From: Didymodactylos carnosus
Lineage: Eukaryota; Rotifera; Eurotatoria; Philodinida; Philodinidae
Direction of reading: 5' to 3'
Assembly: GCA_905250885.1 (NCBI GenBank)
Contig: CAJNOQ010000019.1
Span: 1 to 64,000, forward strand
Length of the DNA: 64,000 bases
How positions within the stretch are numbered: position 1 is the stretch's first letter; each line of letters begins with the position of its first letter. Below the pieces are notes generated by a model. The model was not told where the DNA came from. It ran no database searches and worked only from the letters and a program-made list of their open reading frames with translations. The position numbers and the translations under genes are program-made. Positions 46,379 to 58,072 of this stretch are shown here, in pieces.

Positions 46379-47074
46379 ATGTCCATAAAATTCAAAGATA
46401 ATCAAGATGAATATCATTTTAATTACGAAGAAGTGCAAGCTCTTTTCAACAGTGTAACAACATCATCCGAAAATAATTTGAATCAAGCAGCAGAAACATC
46501 AACAACAATGACCACGTCTTTAACGCCAGCCCGAACAACAATAACATATACGCCAATCTTTGGTGGACGAAGTTCTACAACTAGACGATCTGTCCGATCT
46601 CGCCCTCCACCTCCAACCTATTTAAATTCTTCGTTTTTTCGACACGCTGCACAAACTTCTCATCAAGGAACTGGATCTACTCCTCAACCCGGAGGAACAA
46701 ATACACGTTCTCCATTCAATTATTCAAGGTCATTTCGTTCCGGCATTCGTTCTCGTGGTCCATCTTACCGTCCATCATTTGATAGCCATCGGAATGATAA
46801 TCATGATAATATCTCAAGAACAAATTCCGGTTTTCATGATAACATTACATCAGCATCAACAGCAACGATAACAGGAGTCATTGGAGGACAACCGTCAGTT
46901 GGTTCCGTGACTGCCGGTATGAGTCAGGTTTTAGCTATTACAACTAATTATCAACCACAACCAACTGGAACAGTTGATTTACAACGTTCTACATCGGTAC
47001 CTAATATTATTTATTTACCAGCAACATTTGCTCTGGTTACTGTCAATAACAATGCAGCTAATGATGTAAGTTAA
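46379..47074 (+). CDS. Unrecognised Ser/Thr/Arg-rich protein
   Basis: 231 aa open from ATG, preceded in frame by a stop, with an acceptor-like site about 50 bp upstream. The N-terminus (MSIKFKDNQDEYHFNYEEVQ) looks ordered; the rest is low-complexity: Thr-rich, RRSVRSRPPPPTY, then RSFRSGIRSRGPSYRPSF, then a Thr/Val/Gly-rich tail. Arg-Gly and Arg-Ser clusters suggest RNA binding or phosphorylation, but this is only composition. A GTAAGT donor at 47067 lies eight bases before the stop, so a further exon may exist; an acceptor near 47147 would add a short tail. I do not recognise the family. Confidence 0.55.
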   Translation: MSIKFKDNQDEYHFNYEEVQALFNSVTTSSENNLNQAAETSTTMTTSLTPARTTITYTPIFGGRSSTTRRSVRSRPPPPTYLNSSFFRHAAQTSHQGTGSTPQPGGTNTRSPFNYSRSFRSGIRSRGPSYRPSFDSHRNDNHDNISRTNSGFHDNITSASTATITGVIGGQPSVGSVTAGMSQVLAITTNYQPQPTGTVDLQRSTSVPNIIYLPATFALVTVNNNAANDVS

Positions 47075-47575
47075 ATATGTTTATTTTTGTTTCCACATTC
47101 TCATGCTGGATGTTAAACTTTTAAATTTTTTTGTACTATAAATGCAGAATCTATTCCGAATTAGTTTTTTTCCAAAAAATACATATTTTTTTCAATGAAA
47201 AAATGTTTAGTTTTATATGTTTGAATTCTTGAAGATGGATTTTGTTGATTAATTTTTATTTCAAGTAAAAGATTTTCCGTATGCTCATTATTTTTCGTGA
47301 TAGTTTTTTGTTTGCGCACTGCAACCACAGTCATTAATTTTTTCTCATATTTTTTTTCTTGTCGTTATATATTTCGAATGTATATTCATTCTTCGAAATA
47401 ATAATCACATCGAACATATAAATGTCCATGGAATCTCAAGCAAAAACTGTTATTCAAAAAATTTGTTTGATTTTCACAAAAGAGCACCTCTTTTATTGAA
47501 CTATGATATTAATTCTGTCTAAAGTATGGCTCATCATCGTCTAAATCTTTATAACCCTCCCCCGCCCCCCCCCCC

Positions 47576-47601
47576 ATAATAGAAGACCACCTGGTCTTCT
47601 A
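47576..47601. repeat. 26-bp palindrome
   Basis: AATAGAAGACCA, then CC, then TGGTCTTCTATT: two perfect 12-bp arms. TGGTCTTCTATT recurs about 30 bases downstream. Confidence 0.85.
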
Positions 47602-48344
47602 TTTTGTCCCGCAAGTCGAGTTCTAAAGGATGGTCTTCTATTGCGGTCAAATTTTGTCACCTGCTAGTAGTCCAACGGTAACCTCACGTACTTGAAGTCC
47701 GTTCCCTATTAGAAGTATGTTTTGACACTTTTACGTAACACTCCTTTTTTTTAACATAACAACTAATGAGCTGACTAATAAAACTTCAAAGCCGAATTCT
47801 GGGATCAGAAGTGTCGTCTGATTTTCTTCGTACTCTCAGTTGAAGATACCATTATTAAACTAAAGATAGATATAGATGTAGGCGGGAAATTACAACATCT
47901 AGCAAGTTTTGATTACATCGCTCCAAGAGCCTATAACTTGTATAAGCACTGGAGTCATATTATGTTTAGTTAATGGGCTTGATGATTCCTTGATCGATGA
48001 ATCTCACATAGGAAAACAATCAACCGATGCTAATTAAATCTTATCATACTTGGTATTAATTCTTTAGAATATATAGATATTTTAGACGCAGTAAACATCA
48101 CTATGTATATCGAATTTATAACTTCGAAATTTTTCTCTTCCTCTAGTATATAAGTCATCGAAGCTTGTCTGAAGGGAGTAGCCTTAGTGGACGGACCTGT
48201 ACTAGTGATAGTACCATACTCCTGAGACTGGTAAACCATGGTTCGAACGAATTCAGAACATAATATTTTTCAGTTCATGATCAAAAATAATGAAACTTGA
48301 AATATGTGCTGAAAAAGGCCCATTAACGATAATGTTTTCGACGA

Positions 48345-48530
48345 CTGCGTATACTGCGGTCGAATACGGCGCATTTACGTAGCACCGTAAGCGAAGTAAG
48401 TATACGGCACCATACTATACTGTAATTGAACCGTAATACGATGCATCTTATACGGTGACCGTTTGCAGGCCGAAAATCACCGTAATTTAGCCGAATACGG
48501 CCGTTTACGTACCGTATTGTTCGACCTGGG
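48345..48530. repeat. Iterated-palindrome patch, word GCCGTATTCGGC-like
   Basis: GTCGAATACGGC, CACCGTAA, TACGGCACC, TACGGTGACCG, GCCGAATACGGCCG and ACGTACCGTATTG alternate in both orientations. Markedly richer in CG than the surroundings. Confidence 0.55.
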
Positions 48531-48842
48531 ACGATCAACACATTCTTTACTTTGATTGTGGAGTTTGCGCTTAAAGAAAGAAAAGATTCTCCTAAAAATC
48601 TCGACCCTAAACTTTGTCATATATCAGTCTAAGTATATTCTGAAGTTTTTAGATTTTTAAAACTTTTATTGAACTTCAGGGTATAGCGCAGATAAAATAC
48701 AGTATAGCTAGAATTTCTGAAGTAAATCGAATCGGTTTTGAGTAATTTATGAACTTTCTAATTTTTCGTGAAAACAGGCGAAAATGAGCTATTCCATCTG
48801 ATATACGTTTTTACTACGTAATTGAGTTCAGCGATTTCGATT

Positions 48843-48866
48843 AGGTGGGGGGGAATTCCCCCACCT
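48843..48866. repeat. GC-rich palindrome around GAATTC
   Basis: AGGTGGGGG..GGAATTCCCCCACCT, two arms of GGTGGGGG type pairing with a two-base bulge. Confidence 0.7.
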
Positions 48867-50016
48867 GTTTTGAAACAATTACTCCATTCATTTTAAAAAA
48901 TTTACTCCTACTAGAAAAAAAATTGCTCTGAAAAGTTAAAAGCCCTTTTTTTTGGTTATTAAATTTTTAGAGTTGTTCCATAAAACTTCCCCCGCCTTGC
49001 CAAAGTTATATCGAAAACGCTGATTGAGTTTTGTTCTGAAAACAAATATGACCGCACAACATACCATCCAATAGTTTTTGAGGCTTCCAACAAGTGATGC
49101 TGGATCAATCCAGGACACTCAAGAAACTTCATCCAACGCTTAAGTCACAAAAAATTGAAAAATTCTCTTGGTTCTAGAGTCCTCCGAGATCGATATTTTT
49201 AGTTTCAGTCCCGATTCCGTCCAATACCAGTAAATCACGATCCCGAAAAAAAAAATTTTCAATCCTGTCCCAATTGCTAGGCGGTGCAAGAGCGATATCT
49301 GACGCCTCCATGCATCCCAATCGAGTGGAGGCTCGAAGCCAAAATTTGATTGATCAATTTGCGATTCATTCAGATAAAGCAGAAAAAAAGTATGTTTGTT
49401 ATTTATTTGTTTTCCTGCTTCTTTAAATTGATATGAACTAGTGATAAGAGCAAAGACTTTGCGGAATCTGAATTGGATCACAAAAAGTACCGAAAAAAAA
49501 TTTTCAGTTCTGATTCGAATCCCACAGGACTCTACTAGCTCTCATTTGTGCAGAACACTTCGGATCACTAATGTGTGAAGAAAAACGATATTTTTATATA
49601 ATCGAGTTTTTAAGACAAACTGATTTTTAAAAGATCTTCTAAAAATGATTTGAAAAAGGCTTTCCAACTTATTTTTACTGAAAGATGCGTTAAAGTGTTG
49701 AAAACTATCCATGCCTTTTATCAATAGTACTCTCGTAAACAGTGAACCTCTCATACTAGCAATGGTTCGCCTATTAATTTAGATAGTTGATGACGAGTGC
49801 TGAAGCTCACCGGAATTTAAAGGGTATTCTGAACTTTACTTGGTTTGAAATGAATGTGCTTAAGCTACAACAGAGAGCTAGGGTACAGAGGTTAACGTGA
49901 GAAGTTTTCAGATATCCTTTAAAAACTAGCTTTCTGGTTTTAGGGCTAAGCGTGGTAAACTTATCCAATAAAGATTTTGCATATTCTTTTAGATTCCAAC
50001 TAAAATATCTGTCGAT

Positions 50017-52745
50017 ATGTCTGATACTCAACAATTAACACCAGGCATGTCTATCAGACCTACAGAACCTGTAAGTTATATACTACATTTTGCTTTTTCT
50101 TTGCTTTCATAAATGTATTTTGCTATATAGTCACGAATGTTTTCTGGTTTACGTCATAAAAAATATAAAAGTGCAATAACAATGGTCGTTTTATTTTTAA
50201 TCAATTTACTCAATTTTATGGACAGATTTGCGATTGCAGGTAACCCAAATAAAAGTACTAGCCATTTGAGTATGCATGTATTGATAATGTTTCTCTCCTT
50301 TTCTCCGAATAGGTGTATTGGATAAAATTCAAAAATATTTTACGATTACCGATTCTCAGGGTGGCTTGTTACAAACTGTGTTTGTCTGCAGTTATATGGC
50401 ATTAGCGCCTCTATTTGGCTATTTGGGTGATCGATATAGCCGAAAAAACATTATTCTACTCGGCGTTACATTGTGGTCAATGACAACCGTTGCCGGCTCG
50501 TTTGTACCTTCTAATGTAAGTTTAGTTTTTTAAACTTGTTGTATAAGTTGTTCTATAATGTTTTCATCTTTAGTATTTTGTTATTTTTGTGATATTGAGA
50601 AGTTTGGTAGGAGTTGGTGAAGCGTCGTATTCGTGTGTACGTTTAATACATTGTTTTATAATAATTTTATGAACAGACTTTATTTATCTCAGGTAGCCCC
50701 AACAATTATTGGGGATCTTTATAAACATGATTCGAGAACAAAAATGTTGGCTCTATTTAATATTGCAGTGCCATTAGGAAGGTATTTGCGTCAAAAGTCT
50801 GTCGTGAGATCTTTTCAAATAATTATTGTTTTACACATTCCAATCAAAATACTGTCCAACCCCAAAGCTGCACAGTTGCATAAAAACAACTCTGCTCTAT
50901 CGTTTGGCTGTGCGTACGATAGTTATATAACTTAAGATTATGGCATTTTTTTTATTGTTTTAGTGGACTTGGCTATATACTTGGTTCCAACATTGCCGAG
51001 GCATTCGGTGATTGGCGTTGGGCTTTGCGAGTAAGAAAGCAAAAAATATGATCTTTTTGTTCTTTGATCTCTCTATTACAACTTTCTATTTAGATTACGC
51101 CGGCATTAGGCGTTGTATGTGTCGTTCTTCTTTTGATTCTTGTTGATGAACCAGTGAGAGGCAGTGCGGACGGTGCACATATTCAAAAAGCAAGTGGTTG
51201 GTTAATGGACGTTAAGGAATTAATTAAAATGTAAGTGTAGTTGTGCTAGTAAAAGATAGTTTTGTTTTTATTTAAAACTATTTTATTTTGTTAGTAAAAG
51301 TTACGTTTTATCAACATTAGCTTTTACTTGGGTCTCTTTTACACTTGGAGCTATTGCTTGGTGGGCTCCCAATTTTTTAAAATACGCTAGTGAAGTTGTT
51401 TCTGGAAAAGAAGAGAAACAGTAAGTTTTCTGTTTATTTTCAAGTCAACAGTTTTGTTACCATTCGTTATGTTTCTATTTAGTGTCCCATTATATTTCGG
51501 TAAAATCTACAATATTTCTAAAGAATAAAATCATTGTGTCTATTATTACTTTATCAGGAATTGTCACGTGTGTAGCTGGCTTTGTTGGTGTAATATCTGG
51601 CGCTGCAATCGCTCGTCGGTAGGTCTGATCTATTCATCTACACCATCAACTGTCTTGCGTATCTTCTAAAAGGCACGTTTATCATCTCCGAGTTTATTTT
51701 TTTTACGAATGATATTGAAATAATTGAAATTTTCTTACTTTCTTGGTTTTTCTAAAACAGAGTGGAACAAACTTATTAATAACTTTCCATTCTTCACGAT
51801 AGAAGTAGACTATTCAGTAATGTAATGATATATAATCCGTAGTTTGGCTATTATCTTGTTTATGTCTAGTTTTCGTAAGACACATCCTAATGCTGATCCA
51901 ATCGTTTGTGGATGTGGAATATTATGTTCCTTGCCATTTTTAATGGTTGTATTAACATTTTCAAATAAAAATATGATTGCAACGTGGATATGCATATTTT
52001 TTGCAGAAGCACTTCTGTGTATGAATTGGGCATTGATAAGTGATATGTTAATGGTAACTTTATTTTTATATGTATAACAAGAATGTAAAAAAATTTGTCT
52101 TTTTTCTCATTATAGTACGTTGTTATACCCACACGTCGTTCAACAGCAGCTGCCCTTCAAATATTTGCATCTCATTTATTTGGTGATGCAAGTAGTCCTT
52201 ATATTATCGGATTAATGAGCGATTACTTTCGAAAACATCCTTCAAATGCGGCGCACGTAGACTGGGTATCTTTACGGAATGCATTACTGATTTGTCCATT
52301 CGTTGTTACATTGGGCAGTGCTGCATTTTTATTTTGTTCTTTATTTATTGTCGAAGACAGACGGAAAGCTGAATTAGTTATGGAAGGTACGTAGTTATAC
52401 TAGTCTATGTAGTTAAAGTATGAATATGATTCCTGTCTATATTTTTCATATTTTACAAATAATACATCATTGTTTGTTTCCCATAACTTCCCATTTAAAC
52501 TAGGTGAACGCAGTGAGCAAACTTTATCATTTTATCTATAGAATAATCTCTCAAACAACTACATGTGCAAATTTTCATGATGAGATCTGCCTTTTCATGG
52601 AAGCAAGAAACTTTTTTCAATTATTTTATGTACATCTAGATCTTGAAGAGCTTGTTTTCTAATTGAAATAGATTGGAAAGTGATTGATGGTCGATCGCCC
52701 GATGATGATCTCCCGATTTTGCTCGCAGACACATCGAAATACTAA
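50017..52745 (+). CDS. SPNS1: SPNS1-type lysolipid transporter (MFS), 13 exons
   Basis: Exons 50017-50070, 50131-50239, 50313-50515, 50574-50636, 50693-50781, 50964-51030, 51094-51230, 51295-51420, 51483-51499, 51558-51618, 51870-52053, 52116-52386, 52672-52745, giving 484 aa. Spinster proteins are major-facilitator transporters; SPNS1 exports lysophospholipids from lysosomes. Seen: LLNFMDRFAIAG at the end of TM1, the MFS motif A GYLGDRYSRK after TM2, VGVGEASYSCVAPTIIGDLY, GDWRWALRITPALG, and PTRRSTAAALQIFASHLFGDASSPYIIGLMSD-type sequence, all as in animal Spinster. The tail is acidic and ends LLADTSKY, possibly a sorting signal. Exon 9 is only 17 nt, but it is needed to keep phase and gives YFGIVTCVAGF as in vertebrates. 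AATAAA at 52749. Confidence 0.92.
51483..51499 (+). other. SPNS1: 17-nt microexon of SPNS1
   Basis: Acceptor TTTCTATTTAG before it and donor GTAAAA after it. It carries one base of a split codon, VPLYF, and one base of the next. Without it the reading frame between exons 8 and 10 would shift. Confidence 0.75.
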
Positions 52746-53825
52746 AATAATAAATAAGCAGAGAAGTATGCGTATGAATGTGTGATGCTTACTTACTTAA
52801 TTCAATTTTGAAATTCATTAAAACATAATTGCTGTCAATTACATGTTGTCAATAACATTGAGAAACGGGCTCTCTACAGCTGTAACCAATTTTCTATTGT
52901 ATATAAAGTATTTCTTCTGTATTTTCTATTTAGTGATGGATTACGATGATCAAACTTTGATATACGTCCAATAGTTGTCATTTTAATGAGTGTTGTTTGG
53001 TGAGTTAGTGATATATTCTTTTTGCATTTATTTATTAATTAGTTTTTTTTATACGTATATTCTGTCTTGTTTTCATGTTCTTTAATATCAATATTTTTTT
53101 ATGTGCAATAATGCTAATATTTTGATGCTTTCTTTCTCTCGCATTTGATTATATATTTATTTTTTTATACAGATTTTTGTATTTCGTTGCTTTGTTTTTT
53201 ACAAAAAAACACAAATTTATGAAGATTCTAGAGTATACTTCTATTGTTTTTTTTTATTTTTTTACTATACACATTAGAAAAGAAAAGCAGGTCTTCCATT
53301 TGAGACACTTCGTTCTCTTCAGTTTAGAAAACTAGAAGATAGATTATTTTCTCAGAGAAACTTTCTTGTGAAACAAATCCAAAACGTTCACTACAAATGA
53401 GCAAGAAGTTAGACATGTTTGTGTGTTTTAAAATCGAACACTATTGAAGTGAGATAGATTAGTTCATATACTTGAAATTTAAAATAAATGTTACGATCAA
53501 GTATTGAAATGTTTCAATATATGCATCTTTGATATGTCCGAGCAAGATTGAAAGAAAACTTATATCATTATTTACACATGTGTGTTTCTTTTCCTGGATA
53601 ATGCAGAAATCACATAAACATGCAAGCTAAAAAACATAGTATCGTGAAAGAGAAGTAGTCTGAAAAAACACTGATTTTTATTATACATAACAATATACTT
53701 TCGTAATTTTGTGTACAGTTTCTCTTCTGTTTTTTAGATTTATGCTCTGAGTTCCCAAATCAATTTTTTTAGGATTCCTGTACTTGGGAGATTCTTCGGT
53801 TGTACACATCACATTATTTAAAAAA
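52746..53825. other. Intergenic between SPNS1 and the SPFH gene
   Basis: AT-rich, T-tract-rich; no gene. Acceptor-like tracts near 53739 and 53771 may belong to the 5' UTR of the next gene. Confidence 0.5.
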
Positions 53826-56800
53826 ATGAGTTCAACCAACCAACGATCAGCACAGACTGTAAGCTCCCAAATTGTCACAAGTTTCTACTAGATATTTATA
53901 TTTGTTGTTGTATGTTCTAGGTACAAAATCCGTTGTTTATTGACGAGACTACTCCATTTATACCGGACCAACCATCAGCACAGACTGTATGCTCCCAAGT
54001 TATCATTATTTTCTACTAGATATTTATATTTGTTGTTGTATGTTCTAGGTACAAAATCCGTTGTTTATCGATGAGACTACATTTATACGGGATAGCGATA
54101 GGAAAGATGCAGGTATGTTGCAACTTAAATTAACTGGAGTTCTGTTCTATATTCATTTCGTTCATGACTGACGAGATGATAATCAGAGATTGATATGTTT
54201 CCTTTAATAATTGTTAAATCAAGATTTGTCTCTTGAAATAATACAATATAAGCTTTAAGATAGAAAATTTTTGTGTCTCTAAGGAGAATAAAATTCTTCT
54301 CACGATTTTGCATATTATTTGAATTCAGTTCAATAAATTCTTATTTACTAGTCGAGTCATTTCATAAATTATTTTGGGCTTTAAAACAGATGCAGCTTGA
54401 CGATAATCTTATTGAGCAGGACGAGTTGATTTGATTATTGTATACGAAACCATTGCAGTTGAGATTGCTACGATTGTCGATTATTATGGCATTGATGAAC
54501 TTCAAATATCATTTGTGATTGATTTTTCGTCAAATGCTTGTGCGTTATTAAACGAATTTTTAATAAATAAGATATCAGATAGAATAGTAGAACAGGCCAA
54601 TAAAACATTCAACAAACACCCGTAAGATTTGTTCCATTGTTATTAATATAATATGACATTTTAAATCCCCGAATTGAATCATTGATGATGGCTCGAGATT
54701 GATTTGACGAACAAAACTAATAACGACTTCTTCGCCACTGCGACTATCAGTTATACTCAGATGTTTTTTAAGTTAAAATTGTTCACTCACATCGGCTACT
54801 TGTTGAGAGAGAATATTCCATGTTTGTTATTAATAAACTGTAATTTTACTATTTTTTCAACATGAATAAATAATAATGATCGATGTGTCATATAACATTT
54901 GTTTTGTTATTGTTTTAGAACCAAAACAAGAGTCTTCCTTAATTGCACAAAGGACAATGAATACTATGGATTTGGATGGTAAACAGAAACTTTCTCTAGT
55001 TATCTTGTTTTGATAAAATTATCTTGTTTAGATATAGACCAAGAGGCTCATGAAGATTTCGAACTACAAGAACGGGTAAGTTATAGACTAACTAAATAAA
55101 AGAAAAAATTATTTACTGAGAGAATTCTCTATAAAGTATTCCCCATTCTCTCAATATATCAGACATATGAATGTACGTTTTTAGATGAGTTGTGCAGTGT
55201 TATGCAAAGATTTTGTTTAAGAATGTATCCTTCATATCATCAAACTTTTCGTTTTCACAGGGACGACTTCGTTTAACATCTACAGAACGTCCGCGAACTT
55301 TTGTGCCAACCAATGAAGACGACGACGACGAAAATATACTGAGTACGCAACCCATGTTAACTAGTTCACCAGAGGCCACCATAAGAGTTACAGATACAGA
55401 TAATGAAGACGAAAGTATGTTGTGTGTAACGATTCACTTTTAGGCAACATTGACAAAAGTTTTATTCGTTTTTCTAGCAACTCCGTTTCCAGTGGAGCGT
55501 GATAGTCATATTGATTTTATCGGGGATGGGGATGGTGCTTCGCCGATTAGAGATGAAACTAGCATTCGCCGTCGTTCATCACAACGGCCAAGTAGTCGAG
55601 GACAAGATGAACAAAATACAAATCCATTGCGACGCATTGTGGGGAATTTTTGGAATGAGTAAGTAATATTCTTGTTTCCGATTTGATTATATTTCTCTTT
55701 TTTCTTATTAGTCTCTGGCCTGCCAATGATAGAAGTGCTCGAATTGTTCCACTTTTACTCATTAGCTTATTTGTATTATTCGTCATCATTGTTATTATAT
55801 TTGTTGTTATGGGTTATGAATCTGTTGAATATCATCAAGTAGAATACTGAAAACTATTGAATTGTCTCATTTGCTAACAATATATACTTTAATTTAATTT
55901 TAGTTTGCTGTTGCACATAATCAAATGACTGGTCGAATGGATTTAAAAAATCCTTACTCATCTGGTGTTTATATATTATTACCTTGGCAAAGATTTGTTT
56001 ATTTTGATAAAACATCACGATATATGCAGTTTGATGAGTTAACAGTGTTTACCACAGATAAAGCCAGCATTATTTTAGATGCTGCCATTGTTTACAAAAT
56101 AAGGTAAAATTAAGATATGTATAGAAAAAAAACACCAAAATACAAAATTATCTATTCGAAAAGATGATTTTTAATTTTAGATCTGAACAAATTGAACAAA
56201 TTTGGTTGAATTTTGCTGACAAACATGAAATGATTGTTGAACGTGTAGCTAAAAGTGTTATACGTAATTATGGCAATCAGTATTCAATATCAGATTATCG
56301 TACAAAACGTGTACAAGTTGAATATGAATTACGACAAGTTCTATACCGTGAATTATCTGGTGATTGTTGTTTAAAATGTTGCGATGATCACACATGCCCA
56401 ATGCATCAACAATGGATATGTTCAATTAATAATTGTACAAAGAATTGTACACCATCTCGTTTTGGTTATTTTATTGATTTAGAAGTTGTTTATTTTTATA
56501 AGATAGATTTACCATCAAATATTGTAAGTCGTTTACATACGTTGATGTTAAAACCGATTTATGTCGAAATAGCTTTACATCAACTCGAACAAGTTGTTTA
56601 CCAAATTGAAACTCAACGTCAACGAAATGTCTATTTGAATAAAGCACGTTATGCACTTATGGCAAGCATCGCAAAAGCTGAATTAGAAATAGAAAATGCT
56701 AAGGTTTATAAAGAGCAATATATTTTCAAGCAAATAGGTAAAACTGAGCAAAATTATATTTTTCGTAAATTGAATATAACTTCACAATCTGATAAATTAG

Positions 56801-56979
56801 CAAGTTGTTTTCTTTATGATTTAAATCATCTAATTAATGTTTCACAAACAGTCAACATCGATTCACATGTAAGACCACAAGTGAATAATCCTGTACGTTC
56901 AAATGAACCGTTTGATTTTATTCCACCAGATGTATTTGATTTAACGGAGTTTATGTCTATACTAACTGATCCCGTCTAA
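53826..56979 (+). CDS. Membrane-anchored SPFH/Band 7 protein with Cys-rich insert, 10 exons
   Basis: Exons 53826-53858, 53921-53986, 54049-54112, 54919-54978, 55032-55075, 55261-55414, 55478-55658, 55712-55838, 55904-56103, 56181-56979, giving 575 aa. Residues 1-200 are polar, acidic and Ser-rich (cytosolic). One transmembrane helix lies at about 212-234 (VPLLLISLFVLFVIIVIIF). A Band 7/SPFH-like domain follows from about 240 (PYSSGVYILLPWQRFVYFDK; FDELTVFTTDKASIILDAAI). It is interrupted near 372-399 by an insert with eight cysteines (CCLKCC...C...C...C...C), then continues with a helical region rich in Ala/Glu (about 425-470). SPFH proteins form oligomeric membrane scaffolds; this one is not clearly stomatin, prohibitin or flotillin. 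Exons 2 and 3 are a tandem duplication (VQNPLFIDETT in both). AATAAA at 57042. Confidence 0.85.
53848..54103 (+). repeat. Tandem duplication of an exon plus intron, 2 x 128 bp
   Basis: 53848-53975 and 53976-54103 both contain CAGCACAGACT, a short intron with ATATTTATATTTGTTGTTGT, and an exon beginning GTACAAAATCCGTTGTTTAT. Differences are few and include one 3-base indel that keeps the frame. Confidence 0.9.
54113..54918 (+). other. Long intron 3 of the SPFH gene (806 bp)
   Basis: Contains a 64-codon open frame (54431-54625) starting from TTG with no recognised family. Otherwise AT-rich. Confidence 0.45.
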
Positions 56980-57877
56980 GACAATTTTTCATAGTTTTTA
57001 AGTAATATGATATTATAATACTGACATTGAAATGTTTTTACAATAAAAGTAAGATATTGTGATCTTAAATAAAAGTTATTTTGAGCAGATAACTAGTTAA
57101 CATATTTACAGTTATGTTTTATATTTTTGAATTAATCTCTTTTTACTTTTTGTATAGAATATTTGTGATTTTGTTTTGAATTGAAGTCTTTTTTTAAAAA
57201 AAAATAACAATAATAAAAACACATTCTGTCTATAGGAGGTGACTGTGACTACAATTGAATAAGAAAAATTATTTATAAGGTAAGCTAAAAAAGTGTAAAA
57301 ACAGGATTGATCAGATATGAAAAATATTTTTAACAAAGTAGTGCATGCTCATCTGAAATCTATCAAAGTATATCTTATTTTTCTCTTAGTTTATAAAAAC
57401 CGGCAGTTTCTTGATGTTCAAGTAGAAAAGGGCTTGAAAGTGACAAATCACTTTCAAATAAACAAAATCAAAAGACAAAGCGAAAGTTTAAAATTATCAA
57501 CAACTCTTTTGAAACATTGCTTTTCGAATATCTTTGATATGTAGGTGAAAAGTGGCACTTTTAATATACGGTCATCATGAATCAAAAAACTAAAAATAAT
57601 TGTTTTATATTTATGCATTAATTAAATGATCCATTGAAAGACGATGTGGAGAAATGAAAAAATATGGAAAAAATAAAAAGATTTGATAACAATGATTTGT
57701 TATCGTTTTTTATTTTAATCGATTTTCTTTCAACTTTATTGTGTGTGGAACACAAAGTGCAATAACAAAAGAAAAGATGTTATTGTTACTGAAGGAAATT
57801 CGACTCAACGATGAACATGGTGTATATTATGCTGTATCTTAATTGTCGCTGAAATAGAATATAATTTCTTTATATAT
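56980..57877. other. 3' flank of the SPFH gene, intergenic
   Basis: AATAAA at 57042 and again near 57068. A 75-codon open frame at 57317 has no support. Confidence 0.5.
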
Positions 57878-57885
57878 TTTCCAGG

Positions 57886-58064
57886 CAGGGGCGTACCTAG
57901 CATCTCAGAGCAGGAGGGTGGTCCTGCCCGAAAATTTTTTGTTCTTTCAACCAAAAAACGTTTCCATGCTATAAGACGTATCAAAAATTTTATGCGACGA
58001 TAGTAAAAACAAACTTTTCTAAAACCATGGGGGTGGTGACCACCTCCCAGTAACTACGCCTCTG
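57886..58064. mobile_element. hAT-type MITE, 179 bp, with 8-bp target duplication
   Basis: The left end is CAGGGGCGTACCTAGC and the right end is the complement of CAGAGGCGTAGTTACTG. The element is flanked on both sides by the identical octamer TTTCCAGG (57878-57885 and 58065-58072). CAGGGGCG-type termini with 8-bp duplications are the hallmark of hAT elements. No transposase. The intact duplication suggests a fairly recent insertion. Confidence 0.9.
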
Positions 58065-58072
58065 TTTCCAGG

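Larger units (their letters stand above)
47075..50016. other. Intergenic, no gene recognised
   Basis: Contains C-rich runs near 47555-47574, a 26-bp perfect palindrome at 47576, an iterated-palindrome patch at 48345-48530 and a GC palindrome at 48843. Several open frames of 60-113 aa on the minus strand lack family resemblance. The last few dozen bases include a TTCTTTTAG acceptor-like site before the SPNS1 start. Confidence 0.5.

Noticed and set aside
48220-48260. GGTTCGAAC-like motif suggesting a tRNA T-arm
   Set aside because: No acceptor stem, D-arm or anticodon arm can be built around it.
49140-49481. 113-aa minus-strand open frame
   Set aside because: No family resemblance and no supporting signals; likely chance.
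54431-54625. 64-codon open frame in intron 3 of the SPFH gene
   Set aside because: Starts from TTG, has no splice sites that keep the frame with neighbouring exons, and no known family.
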